Assembly (NCBI GenBank): GCA_045538075.1
Contig: JAZSQT010000026.1
Location: forward strand, 1 to 20,064
From: JAZSQT01 sp045538075
GTDB taxonomy: Bacteria; Chrysiogenota; Deferribacteres; Deferribacterales; Mucispirillaceae
Direction of reading: 5' to 3'
Length of the DNA stretch: 20,064 nucleotides
Each line of letters begins with the position of its first letter. Positions within the stretch are counted from its first letter, which is position 1. This document shows positions 7,366 through 16,027 of the stretch, one piece after another. The notes under the pieces are model-generated. The model saw only the letters and a program-made list of their open reading frames with translations, was not told the origin of the DNA and made no database searches. Made by a program: the position numbers and the translations under genes.

Positions 7366-8445
7366 TTGAGTGGCAAAGTATATCATAATATAAATAAAGG
7401 TCGTGTATCAAGTTTTTCTATGCGTCAGTTTGCTGATGTAGAAAAAGGCAAGAAAGATTATGTTATACGTTCTTTTGCTGATGATGAAGAAATTTCTGTT
7501 CAAGATTTTTATTCTGCTATAGACATTGAAGAACCAGAAACTATTACTACAAAAGAAGACGAAATTACAGACGACGATTACTTGCCACCATCAAAATTAG
7601 CTAAAGCAGAAGATGGATTAGTTGGCGAAACTGTTGAATTTACTTCTTTTGGTGATAGTAAAACTTTCGTTGAATCTGATGTGTTTAGTGATAATAGTGA
7701 TAGTAAAGATTACGATGAAACTTTAGTTAAGTCAGATAATGAAGAGCTATTTAATCCAGCTGATAATATTGCTACAGCAGAAGAAATTGAAGAATATGAA
7801 AATAAAATAAAAGAGTTAGAAGCAAAGATTTCTCAACTTGAAAGTGAAAAAGAAGGATTAAATACAACTATTAATGAAAAAGATACAATTATAGAAGAAA
7901 AAAATAAAGAAATAGAAAGTATAAACTCATCAATACCACTTCAAATAGAAGAGGCTAAAAAAGTAAGTTTTGATGAGGGTTATAAAAAAGCAGAAACTGA
8001 GTGTAACACTAAATACGAAGCAGATAAAAATGATTATATGCAATCAATAGAAAAGTTTAATAGTGATACAGTATCAAAACTTGATGAAATTATAGAAATT
8101 ATAAAAAATTACGATGAGCAAATTCCAGAAACTGTTTTAGGATTTGTTAAAGCAATCGTTGGTGCTGAAAGAAAATTTAACGACAAGTTTATTGTAACTT
8201 TAATAAACAATAATTTAAATAGAATTAAAGAATTAAAAGATATTTCTTTCGTTGTTAATCCAGCAGATTTAGAAGTTGTAAAAGGTGCTTTACCTGATTA
8301 CGTTGTTTCTACAGATACATCTTTATCTAAAGGGTGTGTTAAAATAAACTCAAAAATAGGCGAAGTTACTCTTGATTCAAAAGTTATGATAGAAGATTTG
8401 GAAAGACAGATAAATGAAGAAATTGGAGCTTCTGAAAACTCTTAA
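7366..8445 (+). CDS. fliH: Flagellar export apparatus protein FliH
   Basis: FliH is the stalk-like negative regulator that binds and tethers the export ATPase FliI. The 359-residue protein is longer than the enterobacterial one because of an acidic N-terminal region (to about 130). A coiled coil follows (about 138-200, heptads such as NKIKELEAKISQLESEKEG), then the FliH/HrpE-type C-terminal domain. The start is a TTG at 7366, seven bases after AGAGGA (7353-7358); the first ATG in frame is 18 codons further in and has no ribosome site. Identity rests on domain layout and position between fliG and fliI. Confidence 0.88.
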   Translation: MSGKVYHNINKGRVSSFSMRQFADVEKGKKDYVIRSFADDEEISVQDFYSAIDIEEPETITTKEDEITDDDYLPPSKLAKAEDGLVGETVEFTSFGDSKTFVESDVFSDNSDSKDYDETLVKSDNEELFNPADNIATAEEIEEYENKIKELEAKISQLESEKEGLNTTINEKDTIIEEKNKEIESINSSIPLQIEEAKKVSFDEGYKKAETECNTKYEADKNDYMQSIEKFNSDTVSKLDEIIEIIKNYDEQIPETVLGFVKAIVGAERKFNDKFIVTLINNNLNRIKELKDISFVVNPADLEVVKGALPDYVVSTDTSLSKGCVKINSKIGEVTLDSKVMIEDLERQINEEIGASENS

Positions 8446-9727
8446 ACACGAACCTCGTTTTATATTAACAGGTAAGGTTACAAAAATAGTTGGTCTTGTT
8501 GTTGAGGCTGATGGTCCATTATTAAGTATCGGTAGTAGATGTGCTATTACTACTGTATCTAATAATAAAATATTTGCAGAAATTATTGGCTTTAGAGAAA
8601 ATAGGATTGTCCTTATGCCTTATGGAGAAAGTGATGGTATTGCTCCAGGTAGTATTGTTGAAAGTATAGAAAGTGGCAATTCTGTTAAAGTTGGTGATTG
8701 TTTATTAGGTAGAGTTTTAGATGGTTTTGGTGAGCCAATGGACGGCAAAGGTCCTTTAACTAATTTTACTTATAGGCCAATAAATGCGTCGGCACCAGAG
8801 CCATTAGGCAGAAAGGTTATCAAAAATTACATTACTACTGGAGTAAAAGCAATAGATGGTTTAATTACTACAGGAACAGGTCAAAGGGTTGGTATCTTTG
8901 CAGGTAGTGGTGTAGGCAAAAGTGTTCTTTTAGGTATGATAGCAAGAAATACTAGTGCAAGTGTTAATGTAATTGCATTAATAGGTGAACGTGGTAGAGA
9001 AGTTAGAGAATTTATAGAAAGAGATTTAGGAGAAGAAGGCTTAAAACGGAGTGTAGTCGTAGTTGCAACAAGCGACCAATCGGCATTAGTTCGTAGGCAA
9101 GGAGCTTTTTTAGGCACAGCTATAGCAGAATATTTTAGAGATAATGGCAAAGATGTAATGTTTATGATGGATAGTGTTACTCGTTTTGCTATGGCTCAAC
9201 GTGAAATAGGTTTAACAGTTGGAGAGCCTCCAACATCAAAGGGTTATACGCCATCGGTATTTGGTTTGTTACCAAAATTATTAGAAAGAGCAGGCACTAC
9301 TTCTGGTGAAGGCTCAATTACTGGGCTTTATACCGTTCTTGTTGAGGGAGATGATATGAATGACCCTATTGCAGATACAGTTCGTTCAATTATTGATGGA
9401 CATATTGTGTTAGATAGAAGTCTTGGGGCAAAAAATCATTTTCCAGCAATAAATGTTATGGTTAGTGCTTCAAGGCTTATGAGAGAAGTAGTTGACGAAA
9501 AACATATCAAGTTAGCTGGTCGTTTTAGAGATTTACTTGCAACTTATAATGAAGCAGAAGACTTAATTAATATTGGAGCATATTCAAAGGGTTCAAATCC
9601 AAAAATTGATGAAGCTATATCTAAAATTAATGCTATAAATTCTTTTTTGAAACAGAATACTACAGAGCGATTTTCTTACGATGATGCAGTCAAACTTATG
9701 GAAGCGATAGTTGGTGGCGTTAATTAA
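8414..9727 (+). CDS. fliI: Flagellum-specific ATPase FliI
   Basis: FliI is the F1-beta-like ATPase of the flagellar type III export apparatus. The 437 residues show an N-terminal barrel (GKVTKIVGLVVEADGPLLSI), Walker A GIFAGSGVGKS (160-170, followed by V where most FliI have T), LIGERGREVREFIERDLGEEG, the Walker B strand VMFMMDSVTRFAMAQREIGL (248-267) and GLLPKLLERAG. The ATG at 8414 overlaps the end of fliH by 32 bp. This start gives the expected short N-terminal helix; an in-frame TTG at 8423 is an alternative. The stop overlaps the fliJ start by one base. Confidence 0.96.
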   Translation: MKKLELLKTLKHEPRFILTGKVTKIVGLVVEADGPLLSIGSRCAITTVSNNKIFAEIIGFRENRIVLMPYGESDGIAPGSIVESIESGNSVKVGDCLLGRVLDGFGEPMDGKGPLTNFTYRPINASAPEPLGRKVIKNYITTGVKAIDGLITTGTGQRVGIFAGSGVGKSVLLGMIARNTSASVNVIALIGERGREVREFIERDLGEEGLKRSVVVVATSDQSALVRRQGAFLGTAIAEYFRDNGKDVMFMMDSVTRFAMAQREIGLTVGEPPTSKGYTPSVFGLLPKLLERAGTTSGEGSITGLYTVLVEGDDMNDPIADTVRSIIDGHIVLDRSLGAKNHFPAINVMVSASRLMREVVDEKHIKLAGRFRDLLATYNEAEDLINIGAYSKGSNPKIDEAISKINAINSFLKQNTTERFSYDDAVKLMEAIVGGVN

Positions 9728-10170
9728 TGAAGAAAGAGTTTAAACTTGAAAAAGTTTTAGAATTTAGGATAAAAGAGTTAGATAAAGAAAAGGCAAAATT
9801 GCGTGAATTAACTGCTCAAGATAATATGATGGTTCAACAAATGTATGAAATAATAGAAGAGATAAAATCAAAACGAGTTGAACAAGAAAATGAAGTTTCA
9901 GAGGGTAATTTTAACTTTACAGAATTATATAATAAATATATCACTACAAGGGAAAACGACCTTGAATTTATCAGAAAAAAAAGAGATGAAGTCTTAAAAT
10001 TAATAGAAAAGCAGAAAGAAGTAATGAAAAAAGCATTAAGTAACGTTAAAATTATGGAAAAATTGAAAGAAAAACATTTGCTTGAATACGCAAAATATAT
10101 GTCAAAATTAGAAGAGTTGCAAATAGACGAAATAAATATTACTAAAGCAAAAAATATAGAATCTTTTTAG
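9727..10170 (+). CDS. fliJ: Flagellar export protein FliJ
   Basis: FliJ is the small coiled-coil central stalk of the FliI ATPase ring and an escort for export chaperones. This 147-residue protein is almost wholly charged helix (KEFKLEKVLEFRIKELDKEK, then repeated K/E heptads), as in FliJ. The opening pattern F-K-L-E-K-V-L-E-F-R is typical of the family. The ATG overlaps the fliI stop by one base (TAATG), so the two are translationally coupled. Sequence alone is low complexity; the position after fliI makes the call firm. Confidence 0.88.
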   Translation: MKKEFKLEKVLEFRIKELDKEKAKLRELTAQDNMMVQQMYEIIEEIKSKRVEQENEVSEGNFNFTELYNKYITTRENDLEFIRKKRDEVLKLIEKQKEVMKKALSNVKIMEKLKEKHLLEYAKYMSKLEELQIDEINITKAKNIESF

Positions 10171-10180
10171 TAGGTGTATT

Positions 10181-10723
10181 ATGAGATTTAAATTATTATA
10201 TATTGTATCGTTGATTTTTGTTAGTTTTTCAGTATTTGCTCAAGAATCAAAAGAAGAAAGTAAAAAGGAAGAAGCTAAAAATACAGTTACAGAAGTAGAA
10301 GTTGATACTTCTGTTAATATAGAAAGCATAATTAAAGAGCTAAAAGAAAGAGAAAAAAAACTTAATGAAAGAGAAATAGACCTTAATGCAAGAGAAGAGC
10401 GTTTAAATACATTAGAAAAAGAAATTTTAGCAAGGGAAAACGATTTAAAAAAATTAAGAAAAGAAGTTACAGACAGGATAACAGAACTTAGGGCAGAAGA
10501 GGATAAAGAGTTAGATAACCTTGCAAGAATGTATTCCTCAGCAAAACCAAAATCTGCAGCTGCTATAATTGTTAAAATGGATTTAGAAAAAGCAGTTTCA
10601 ATTTTTAGAAGGTTATCACCACAATCTGCTGGAAAACTTCTAAATGAAATGGGAAAAATTGATCCATTATATGCTTCAAAATTATCAGAGCAACTTACTC
10701 CACAAGGTATTGGCGAAAAATAG
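10181..10723 (+). CDS. motE: MotE-like periplasmic protein (MgtE N-domain-like)
   Basis: The 180-residue protein has a cleavable-looking signal (residues 1-21, ending SVFA-Q), a long acidic/basic coiled coil (about 35-115) and a C-terminal domain resembling the MgtE N-terminal fold (YSSAKPKSAAAIIVKMDLEK, then SPQSAGKLLNEM). Proteins of this build next to fliJ are annotated as MotE, a periplasmic chaperone for motility proteins described in Sinorhizobium. The site AGGTG lies just before ATG 10181, ten bases after fliJ. Its role here is inferred from build and neighbours; the exact partner is not known. Its stop codon shares one base with the next start. Confidence 0.72.
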   Translation: MRFKLLYIVSLIFVSFSVFAQESKEESKKEEAKNTVTEVEVDTSVNIESIIKELKEREKKLNEREIDLNAREERLNTLEKEILARENDLKKLRKEVTDRITELRAEEDKELDNLARMYSSAKPKSAAAIIVKMDLEKAVSIFRRLSPQSAGKLLNEMGKIDPLYASKLSEQLTPQGIGEK

Positions 10724-11355
10724 TGAACGTAAAATATTTACCTTCTTTTAGCGAAAATTTTATTATTAATTTAGCCGATGATTACGCATATAAAGACTTA
10801 AGAAAGTTATCAAAAAAATATGGCGTTCCGTCATTAGAAGAGGCAGCTTGTCTTGCAGTAAAAAATATATCATCTATAAAACAACCAAAAAAAAGTCTTG
10901 ATATAGGTTGTGGTATTGGTGTATCAACATTAGCTATACTGGAAGGTTGTAGCAATACAATTCACACGGCAATAGACGGCAACCTTGAAAGAATTTTAAT
11001 ATTTAATGAATATTTTAAAAATTATAGTAACGTAACATCTTATCAAATTAGAGGAGAACAGTGGCTTGCTACTTGTGAAGAGAAATACGATTTAGTTTTT
11101 GTAGATAGTGTTAAAAGAGAATATTCAAATATTTGGCATAGATTAAAAAAATGTTTAAATAGTAATGCAACAGTTATTTTTGATGATATTTTGTTATACG
11201 GTTACGTAACTTGTGTTGAAGCAGAAGTGCCTGCAAAATATAGAGAAAATAGACTTTATATGATAAATTTTTTAAAAGAAATTTTTTATGATAAATCGTT
11301 AAACTCTCAAATAATACCTGTTAGTGGTGGGCTACTTGTTATTTCGTTAAAATAA
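10723..11355 (+). CDS. TrmR/YrrM-like SAM-dependent O-methyltransferase (predicted tRNA U34)
   Basis: The 210-residue class I methyltransferase carries motif I LDIGCGIGVSTLAI (59-72), an acidic residue after strand 2 (TAIDGN), YDLVFVDS (D128) and VIFDDIL (D154, D155), the metal-binding acidic set of the catechol O-methyltransferase-like family. The N-terminal LRKLSKKYGVPSLEEAACLA resembles the lead-in of Bacillus YrrM/TrmR, which methylates 5-hydroxyuridine at tRNA position 34. The next gene is a TrhP-like U32 protein, which would make that hydroxyuridine; the two genes are also adjacent in Bacillus. The GTG start overlaps the motE stop (TAGTG) and has no good ribosome site, so it is probably coupled. 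Family call is firm, substrate inferred. Confidence 0.75.
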   Translation: MNVKYLPSFSENFIINLADDYAYKDLRKLSKKYGVPSLEEAACLAVKNISSIKQPKKSLDIGCGIGVSTLAILEGCSNTIHTAIDGNLERILIFNEYFKNYSNVTSYQIRGEQWLATCEEKYDLVFVDSVKREYSNIWHRLKKCLNSNATVIFDDILLYGYVTCVEAEVPAKYRENRLYMINFLKEIFYDKSLNSQIIPVSGGLLVISLK

Positions 11356-11371
11356 AAAATGAGGATTATAT

Positions 11372-12568
11372 ATGGAATTATTGTCTCCGGCTGGAAATTT
11401 TGAAAAATTAAAAGCAGCTGTTACTTTTGGTGCAGATGCAGTTTATTTTGGTGGAAATTCTTTTGGTTTGAGGGCTTCAGCTGGTAATTTTGATTTTGAT
11501 ACAATGGCTGAAGCTATTAAATATTTACACGATAGAGGCAAGAAAGGTTACTTGACTGTTAATGTTTTTGCAAACACAAGTGAGCTTGATGATATAGAAA
11601 AATATCTTAAAACTGTTAGTGATATTGGTGTTGATGGTATTATTGTCAGTGATCCAGGAATATTTTATACGGCAAAAAAAAGTGGAATAAAGACTCCAAT
11701 ATCAATTAGCACTCAAGCAAATACTACTAATTTAGCTGCAGTTAATTTTTGGGCAGATCTTGGTGCAAATAGAGTAATTATGGCAAGGGAAGTTACTGCA
11801 AAAGATTTAGAAAGCACAATTGCAAAGGCAAATTGTGAAGTAGAAGTATTTATTCACGGAGCAATTTGTATATCAATGAGTGGGCGTTGTCTTATTAGTT
11901 CGTATATGACTGGTAGAAATGCTAATAAAGGCGAATGCACTCACCCTTGTAGATGGAATTATTCTTTAGTTGAAGAAACGAGACCAGGAGAATATTACCC
12001 CGTTTATGAAGATGAGAAAGGGTCGTATTTATATAATTCTAAAGATTTAATGTTATTAGATAAAATAGGCGAGTTAGAAAGAATAGGTGTAAAAAGTGGC
12101 AAAATTGAAGGCAGAATGAAAAGTGTAATGTATGTTTCAGTAGTTACTGGAGTATATAGAGCTGCAATTGATAGAGCTATGAAAGACCCAGAAAATTATA
12201 AAAGTGAAGAAAGTTGGAAAATGTTGCTCCATAGTATTAGCAATCGTGGTTACACAGAAGGTTTTTTTGGTGGTGATAGCGATAGTAATTCAATGAATAG
12301 GGATACTGGAGGCTATAAAAGAGGAGCAGATTTTTTAGGAGTAATAGAAAAATCAATAGATAATGAGATTTTTATATCTGCAAGAGCAAAGTTTACTGCT
12401 GGAGAAAAAATTTCTATATTAGACCCTAATCTTAATAAGATAGATATTACTCCAGATATTATTTATGATGAAAACTATTCTCCAGTAGAAAATACACGAC
12501 CAAATTATAAGTACCGTATTAAATTTGATAAAAAAATAGATACAGGTGCTTTATTGATGAGGTTTTAA
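11372..12568 (+). CDS. trhP: U32 family protein, TrhP/YegQ-like tRNA 5-hydroxyuridine synthesis protein
   Basis: The 398 residues begin with MELLSPAGNFEKLKAAVTFG and contain the full U32 signature EVFIHGAICISMSGRCLIS (158-176). The downstream Cys pair in GECTHPCRWNY completes a four-cysteine set. The CRW-Y ending is the form I associate with TrhP (YegQ, YrrO) rather than with the ubiquinone-pathway UbiU/UbiV. TrhP hydroxylates tRNA U34 using prephenate as co-substrate in characterised bacteria. Start ATG 11372 follows GAGGA. The methyltransferase 16 bases upstream would act on its product. Older databases call such proteins collagenases or peptidases; I see no reason to keep that. Confidence 0.78.
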   Translation: MELLSPAGNFEKLKAAVTFGADAVYFGGNSFGLRASAGNFDFDTMAEAIKYLHDRGKKGYLTVNVFANTSELDDIEKYLKTVSDIGVDGIIVSDPGIFYTAKKSGIKTPISISTQANTTNLAAVNFWADLGANRVIMAREVTAKDLESTIAKANCEVEVFIHGAICISMSGRCLISSYMTGRNANKGECTHPCRWNYSLVEETRPGEYYPVYEDEKGSYLYNSKDLMLLDKIGELERIGVKSGKIEGRMKSVMYVSVVTGVYRAAIDRAMKDPENYKSEESWKMLLHSISNRGYTEGFFGGDSDSNSMNRDTGGYKRGADFLGVIEKSIDNEIFISARAKFTAGEKISILDPNLNKIDITPDIIYDENYSPVENTRPNYKYRIKFDKKIDTGALLMRF

Positions 12569-12570
12569 TA

Positions 12571-14553
12571 ATGGATATAAAAAATAGGATTAAAGAGCTT
12601 ACAGATAAAATTAATCAATATAATAATGCCTATTATAATGACAATAATCCATTAGTAAGTGATAATCAGTATGATACATTATATAAAGAGTTAGAAAATC
12701 TTGAAAGAGATTATCCAGATTATATACAAGAAAATTCACCAATAAAAAGAGTTGGAGCAGTATTAAGTCAAAAGGATAAAGTTATAATCCATGAGTTTCC
12801 TATGTATTCTTTAGAAAATTCTTATTCAAGAGGCGATGTAGAAGAATTTATCAATAAGATAGAAAAGAGTGTAGGAAAAGATATATTATTTACTGTTGAA
12901 CCAAAAATGGACGGAGCAGCAGTATCTATAACTTTTGAAAAGGGCAAACTAACTCTTGCAGCAACGAGGGGAGACGGTAAAGAGGGTGAAGATATTACAA
13001 GAAATGCTTTTTTTATCACTAATTTACCAAAGGAAATTAATGACAAAAATAAAATAGTTGTTATTGGTGAAGTAGTTATGGAAAAAGAAGTATTTAAGGA
13101 ATTAAATATTTTAAGAAGTCAAAATAATCAACAACTATTTGCAAATCCAAGAAATGCTGCAGCTGGTAGCTTAAAATTGCTTGATGAAAATGAAGCAAAA
13201 TCAAGAAAATTATCAATATTTATATATGGTATGTCTGGCAATTATTACGGCAAAAACCATAGTGATGATTTAGAAAAGTGCAAAAATTTAAATTTGCCAG
13301 TTAATAACATAATGTATATTTGTAAGGATATAGAAGAAATTTTTGAAGCATTAGATAAAATAGAAGATATACGTTTTTCTTTACCTTACGATATAGATGG
13401 TGCAGTTATAAAAGTTAATGATTACTCACTTAGGGAAGAATTAGGTTATACGGCAAAATTTCCTCGTTGGGCACTTGCATATAAATACCAAGCTCAACAA
13501 GCATCAACTATATTAAAAGATGTAATTTTTCAAGTAGGTAGAACTGGTATCATTACACCAGTTGCAGTATTAGAGCCAGTTTTATTGTCTGGATCAACTA
13601 TATCAAAGGCAAGTTTATATAACGAAGATGAGATTAGAAGATTAGATATAATGATTGGCGACACTGTATTTATAGAAAAAGGTGGCGAAATTATTCCAAA
13701 AGTCGTTAGTGTGCAAAAGGAATTGCGAAAAAGTGATGCAAAAGAAATTAAGTTTCCAAGAGCTTGTCCAGAGTGTGGAAGTTTGTTATATAAAGATGAC
13801 GATCAAGCAGACTATTATTGTATAAATAAAAAGTGTCCAGCCATTATAAAAGGTTCAATTATCCATTTTGCTTCAAGAAATGCTATGGATATAAAAGGGT
13901 TAGGTGAAAAAGTTGTAGAAGAGTTATACGATTGTGGGCTTTTACGAAATGTGGCAGATATTTATAAATTGAAAATGGAAGATTTAGAAAAACGAGAAGG
14001 TTGGGGCGAAAGTTCAGCAAAAAACTTAATTAATGCTATAGAAGAATCAAAAAATAAATCTTTTGAAAAAGTATTATTTGGATTAGGTTTAAGACACGTT
14101 GGAGCATCAACGGCTAAGTTAGTTGTTTCAAAATTTAGTAGTATGGAATCTCTTTTAAATGCAACTTTTAGTGATATAGAAAATATTAAAGGTATAGGTA
14201 AAGAAACTGCTTTATCTATAGTAAACTCATTGAAAAATAATGCTTTATTAGAAGTAATAGATAGTTTAAAAAATAGTGGATTAAATATGGTAGAAGTTAG
14301 CAATAAATCAGATTTATTAGAAAATAAGTCTTTTTTAATAACTGGCACTTTATCTAAACCAAGAAAGCATTTTGAGGATATTATTACTGCTAACGGAGGT
14401 ATTCTTCTTTCTACTGTATCAAAAAATTTAGATTATTTATTGGTTGGTGAAAAAGCAGGAAGTAAATTGGAAAAAGCAAAAAAAATAGGTGTAAAAATTA
14501 TTAATGAATATGATTTTTTTACGTTAATAGATAAAAATAGTATTAATTTATAA
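12571..14553 (+). CDS. ligA: NAD-dependent DNA ligase LigA
   Basis: LigA seals nicks in DNA during replication and repair using NAD. The 660 residues have the usual order: Ia domain (NNAYYNDNNPLVSDNQYD), adenylation domain with the catalytic lysine in EPKMDG (K112), OB fold, a Cys4 zinc site (C399 and C402, then C-x4-C further on), helix-hairpin-helix repeats (IKGLGEKVVEELYDCGLL, IKGIGKETALSIV) and a C-terminal BRCT domain (NKSFLITGTLSKPR, then SKNLDYLLVGEKAGSKLEKA). ATG 12571 lies two bases after the U32 gene stop, with GAGG eight bases before it. It is the last gene of the co-directional run that starts at flgB. Confidence 0.97.
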   Translation: MDIKNRIKELTDKINQYNNAYYNDNNPLVSDNQYDTLYKELENLERDYPDYIQENSPIKRVGAVLSQKDKVIIHEFPMYSLENSYSRGDVEEFINKIEKSVGKDILFTVEPKMDGAAVSITFEKGKLTLAATRGDGKEGEDITRNAFFITNLPKEINDKNKIVVIGEVVMEKEVFKELNILRSQNNQQLFANPRNAAAGSLKLLDENEAKSRKLSIFIYGMSGNYYGKNHSDDLEKCKNLNLPVNNIMYICKDIEEIFEALDKIEDIRFSLPYDIDGAVIKVNDYSLREELGYTAKFPRWALAYKYQAQQASTILKDVIFQVGRTGIITPVAVLEPVLLSGSTISKASLYNEDEIRRLDIMIGDTVFIEKGGEIIPKVVSVQKELRKSDAKEIKFPRACPECGSLLYKDDDQADYYCINKKCPAIIKGSIIHFASRNAMDIKGLGEKVVEELYDCGLLRNVADIYKLKMEDLEKREGWGESSAKNLINAIEESKNKSFEKVLFGLGLRHVGASTAKLVVSKFSSMESLLNATFSDIENIKGIGKETALSIVNSLKNNALLEVIDSLKNSGLNMVEVSNKSDLLENKSFLITGTLSKPRKHFEDIITANGGILLSTVSKNLDYLLVGEKAGSKLEKAKKIGVKIINEYDFFTLIDKNSINL

Positions 14554-14562
14554 GTTTTATAC

Positions 14563-14593
14563 TTGACAAAGTAATAAATGCGTGTTTTATTAT
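14563..14593 (+). promoter_or_regulatory. Promoter and leader region of rho
   Basis: TTGACA (14563-14568) is followed by TATTAT (14588-14593) at 19 bp, or TTTATT (14586-14591) at 17 bp. It lies directly after ligA and leaves an untranslated leader of about 115 bases before the rho start. A short TTTGAA/TTCAAA hairpin (14595-14615) is the only structure I see in the leader. rho is autoregulated by attenuation in other bacteria; nothing here proves it. Confidence 0.55.
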
Positions 14594-14714
14594 GTTTGAA
14601 TTTGATAACTTCAAACCTTGATAGGATACAATTAATCCCAAAGTATTATATGTCGGAATTTATTCATTGAATTTTTATTTGTCAATTATTTTAAAATACA
14701 TATAGAGGTATTTT

Positions 14715-16001
14715 GTGAATCTTACAGAGTTAAAAAAGAATTCTATTGAAGAACTTGTTTCAATAGGCAATGAGCTTGAAATAGAAAATTCAGGCAATCT
14801 CTTACGTCAAGAGTTAATTTTTGAAATTTTAAAAGCAACAAGTGCAAGAAATGGACAAATTTATGGGCAAGGTGTATTAGAAATCTTGCCAGATGGATTT
14901 GGTTTTTTAAGGTCGCCAGACTATAATTATCTGCCAGGTCCAGATGATATTTACGTCTCACCAGCTCAAATTCGTAAGTTGGGTTTAAGAAATGGTGATA
15001 CAATATCTGGCGAGATTAGACCTCCAAAAGATAACGAAAAATATTTTGCGTTATTAAAGATAGAAAATATCAACTTTTGCACTCCTTCAAGGCAAAGAAC
15101 ACTTTTTGAAAACTTGACGCCACTTTTTCCAGATGAAAGATTAGATTTAGAAGCAGAACCAACAAAATATGATACAAGATGTATCAATTTAGTTGCTCCT
15201 ATAGGAAAAGGACAACGTGGTTTAATTGTTGCTCCACCAAGAACTGGTAAGACTGTATTAATGAAGTCAATAGCAAGTAGTATTGCAAAAAATCACCCAG
15301 AAGTATATATGATACTACTTTTGATAGATGAGCGACCAGAAGAAGTTACAGATTTTAAAAAGACTGTCCAAAAATTAATGGCTGAAGCAATAGAAGCTGG
15401 TAGCACACCTTTACAAATTGAAGTTATTTCTTCAACTTTTGACGAGCCAGCTTATAGACACGTTCAAGTGGCAGAAATGGTATTAAATAAATCTAAAAGG
15501 TTAGTAGAAAAAGGTAGAGACGTAGTAATTTTACTTGATAGTATAACTCGTCTTGCAAGGGCTTATAATGCAGTAGAACCATCAAGTGGTAAAGTTTTAT
15601 CTGGTGGTGTTGATGCTAATGCTCTTCATAAGCCTAAAAGATTTTTTGGTGCTGCAAGAAATATAGAGGGTGGTGGTAGCCTTTCTATTATTGCTTCTGC
15701 GTTAGTTGATACTGGTAGCCGTATGGACGATGTTATTTTTGAAGAGTTTAAAGGCACTGGTAATATGGAACTTCATTTAGATAGGAGATTAGTAGAAAGA
15801 AGAACATTTCCTGCTATTGATTTGAATAAATCTGGAACTAGACGAGAAGAATTGTTACATACACAAGAAGAGCAAAATAAAGTATGGATTTTGCGTAGGT
15901 TCTTATCAAATATGAATCCAGTTGATGCTATGGAATTTTTACTTGATAAAATGCGTGGCACAAAAACTAATATGGATTTCTTAAACAATATGAGTAAGTA
16001 G
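14715..16001 (+). CDS. rho: Transcription termination factor Rho
   Basis: Rho is the hexameric RNA-dependent ATPase that ends transcription of untranslated RNA. The 428 residues include the N-terminal helical Rho_N domain and the cold-shock-like RNA-binding fold (QGVLEILPDGFGFLRSPDYN). The Walker A is APPRTGKT (173-180). LLIDERPEEVTDFKKTVQ, ILLDSITRLARAYNAV, SGGVDANALHKPKRFFGAAR and SRMDDVIFEEFKGTGNMEL follow as in the family. No large N-terminal insertion is present, so it is a compact Rho. The start is GTG 14715, five bases after AGAGGT (14704-14709). It is followed at 26 bases by serA. Confidence 0.97.
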   Translation: MNLTELKKNSIEELVSIGNELEIENSGNLLRQELIFEILKATSARNGQIYGQGVLEILPDGFGFLRSPDYNYLPGPDDIYVSPAQIRKLGLRNGDTISGEIRPPKDNEKYFALLKIENINFCTPSRQRTLFENLTPLFPDERLDLEAEPTKYDTRCINLVAPIGKGQRGLIVAPPRTGKTVLMKSIASSIAKNHPEVYMILLLIDERPEEVTDFKKTVQKLMAEAIEAGSTPLQIEVISSTFDEPAYRHVQVAEMVLNKSKRLVEKGRDVVILLDSITRLARAYNAVEPSSGKVLSGGVDANALHKPKRFFGAARNIEGGGSLSIIASALVDTGSRMDDVIFEEFKGTGNMELHLDRRLVERRTFPAIDLNKSGTRREELLHTQEEQNKVWILRRFLSNMNPVDAMEFLLDKMRGTKTNMDFLNNMSK

Positions 16002-16027
16002 TTATATTTTATTTAGGGAGATAAAAA

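Noticed and set aside
14592..14621. Nine-residue leader peptide before rho
   Set aside because: The ATG overlaps the proposed -10 box and has no ribosome site, so it is unlikely to be transcribed and translated.
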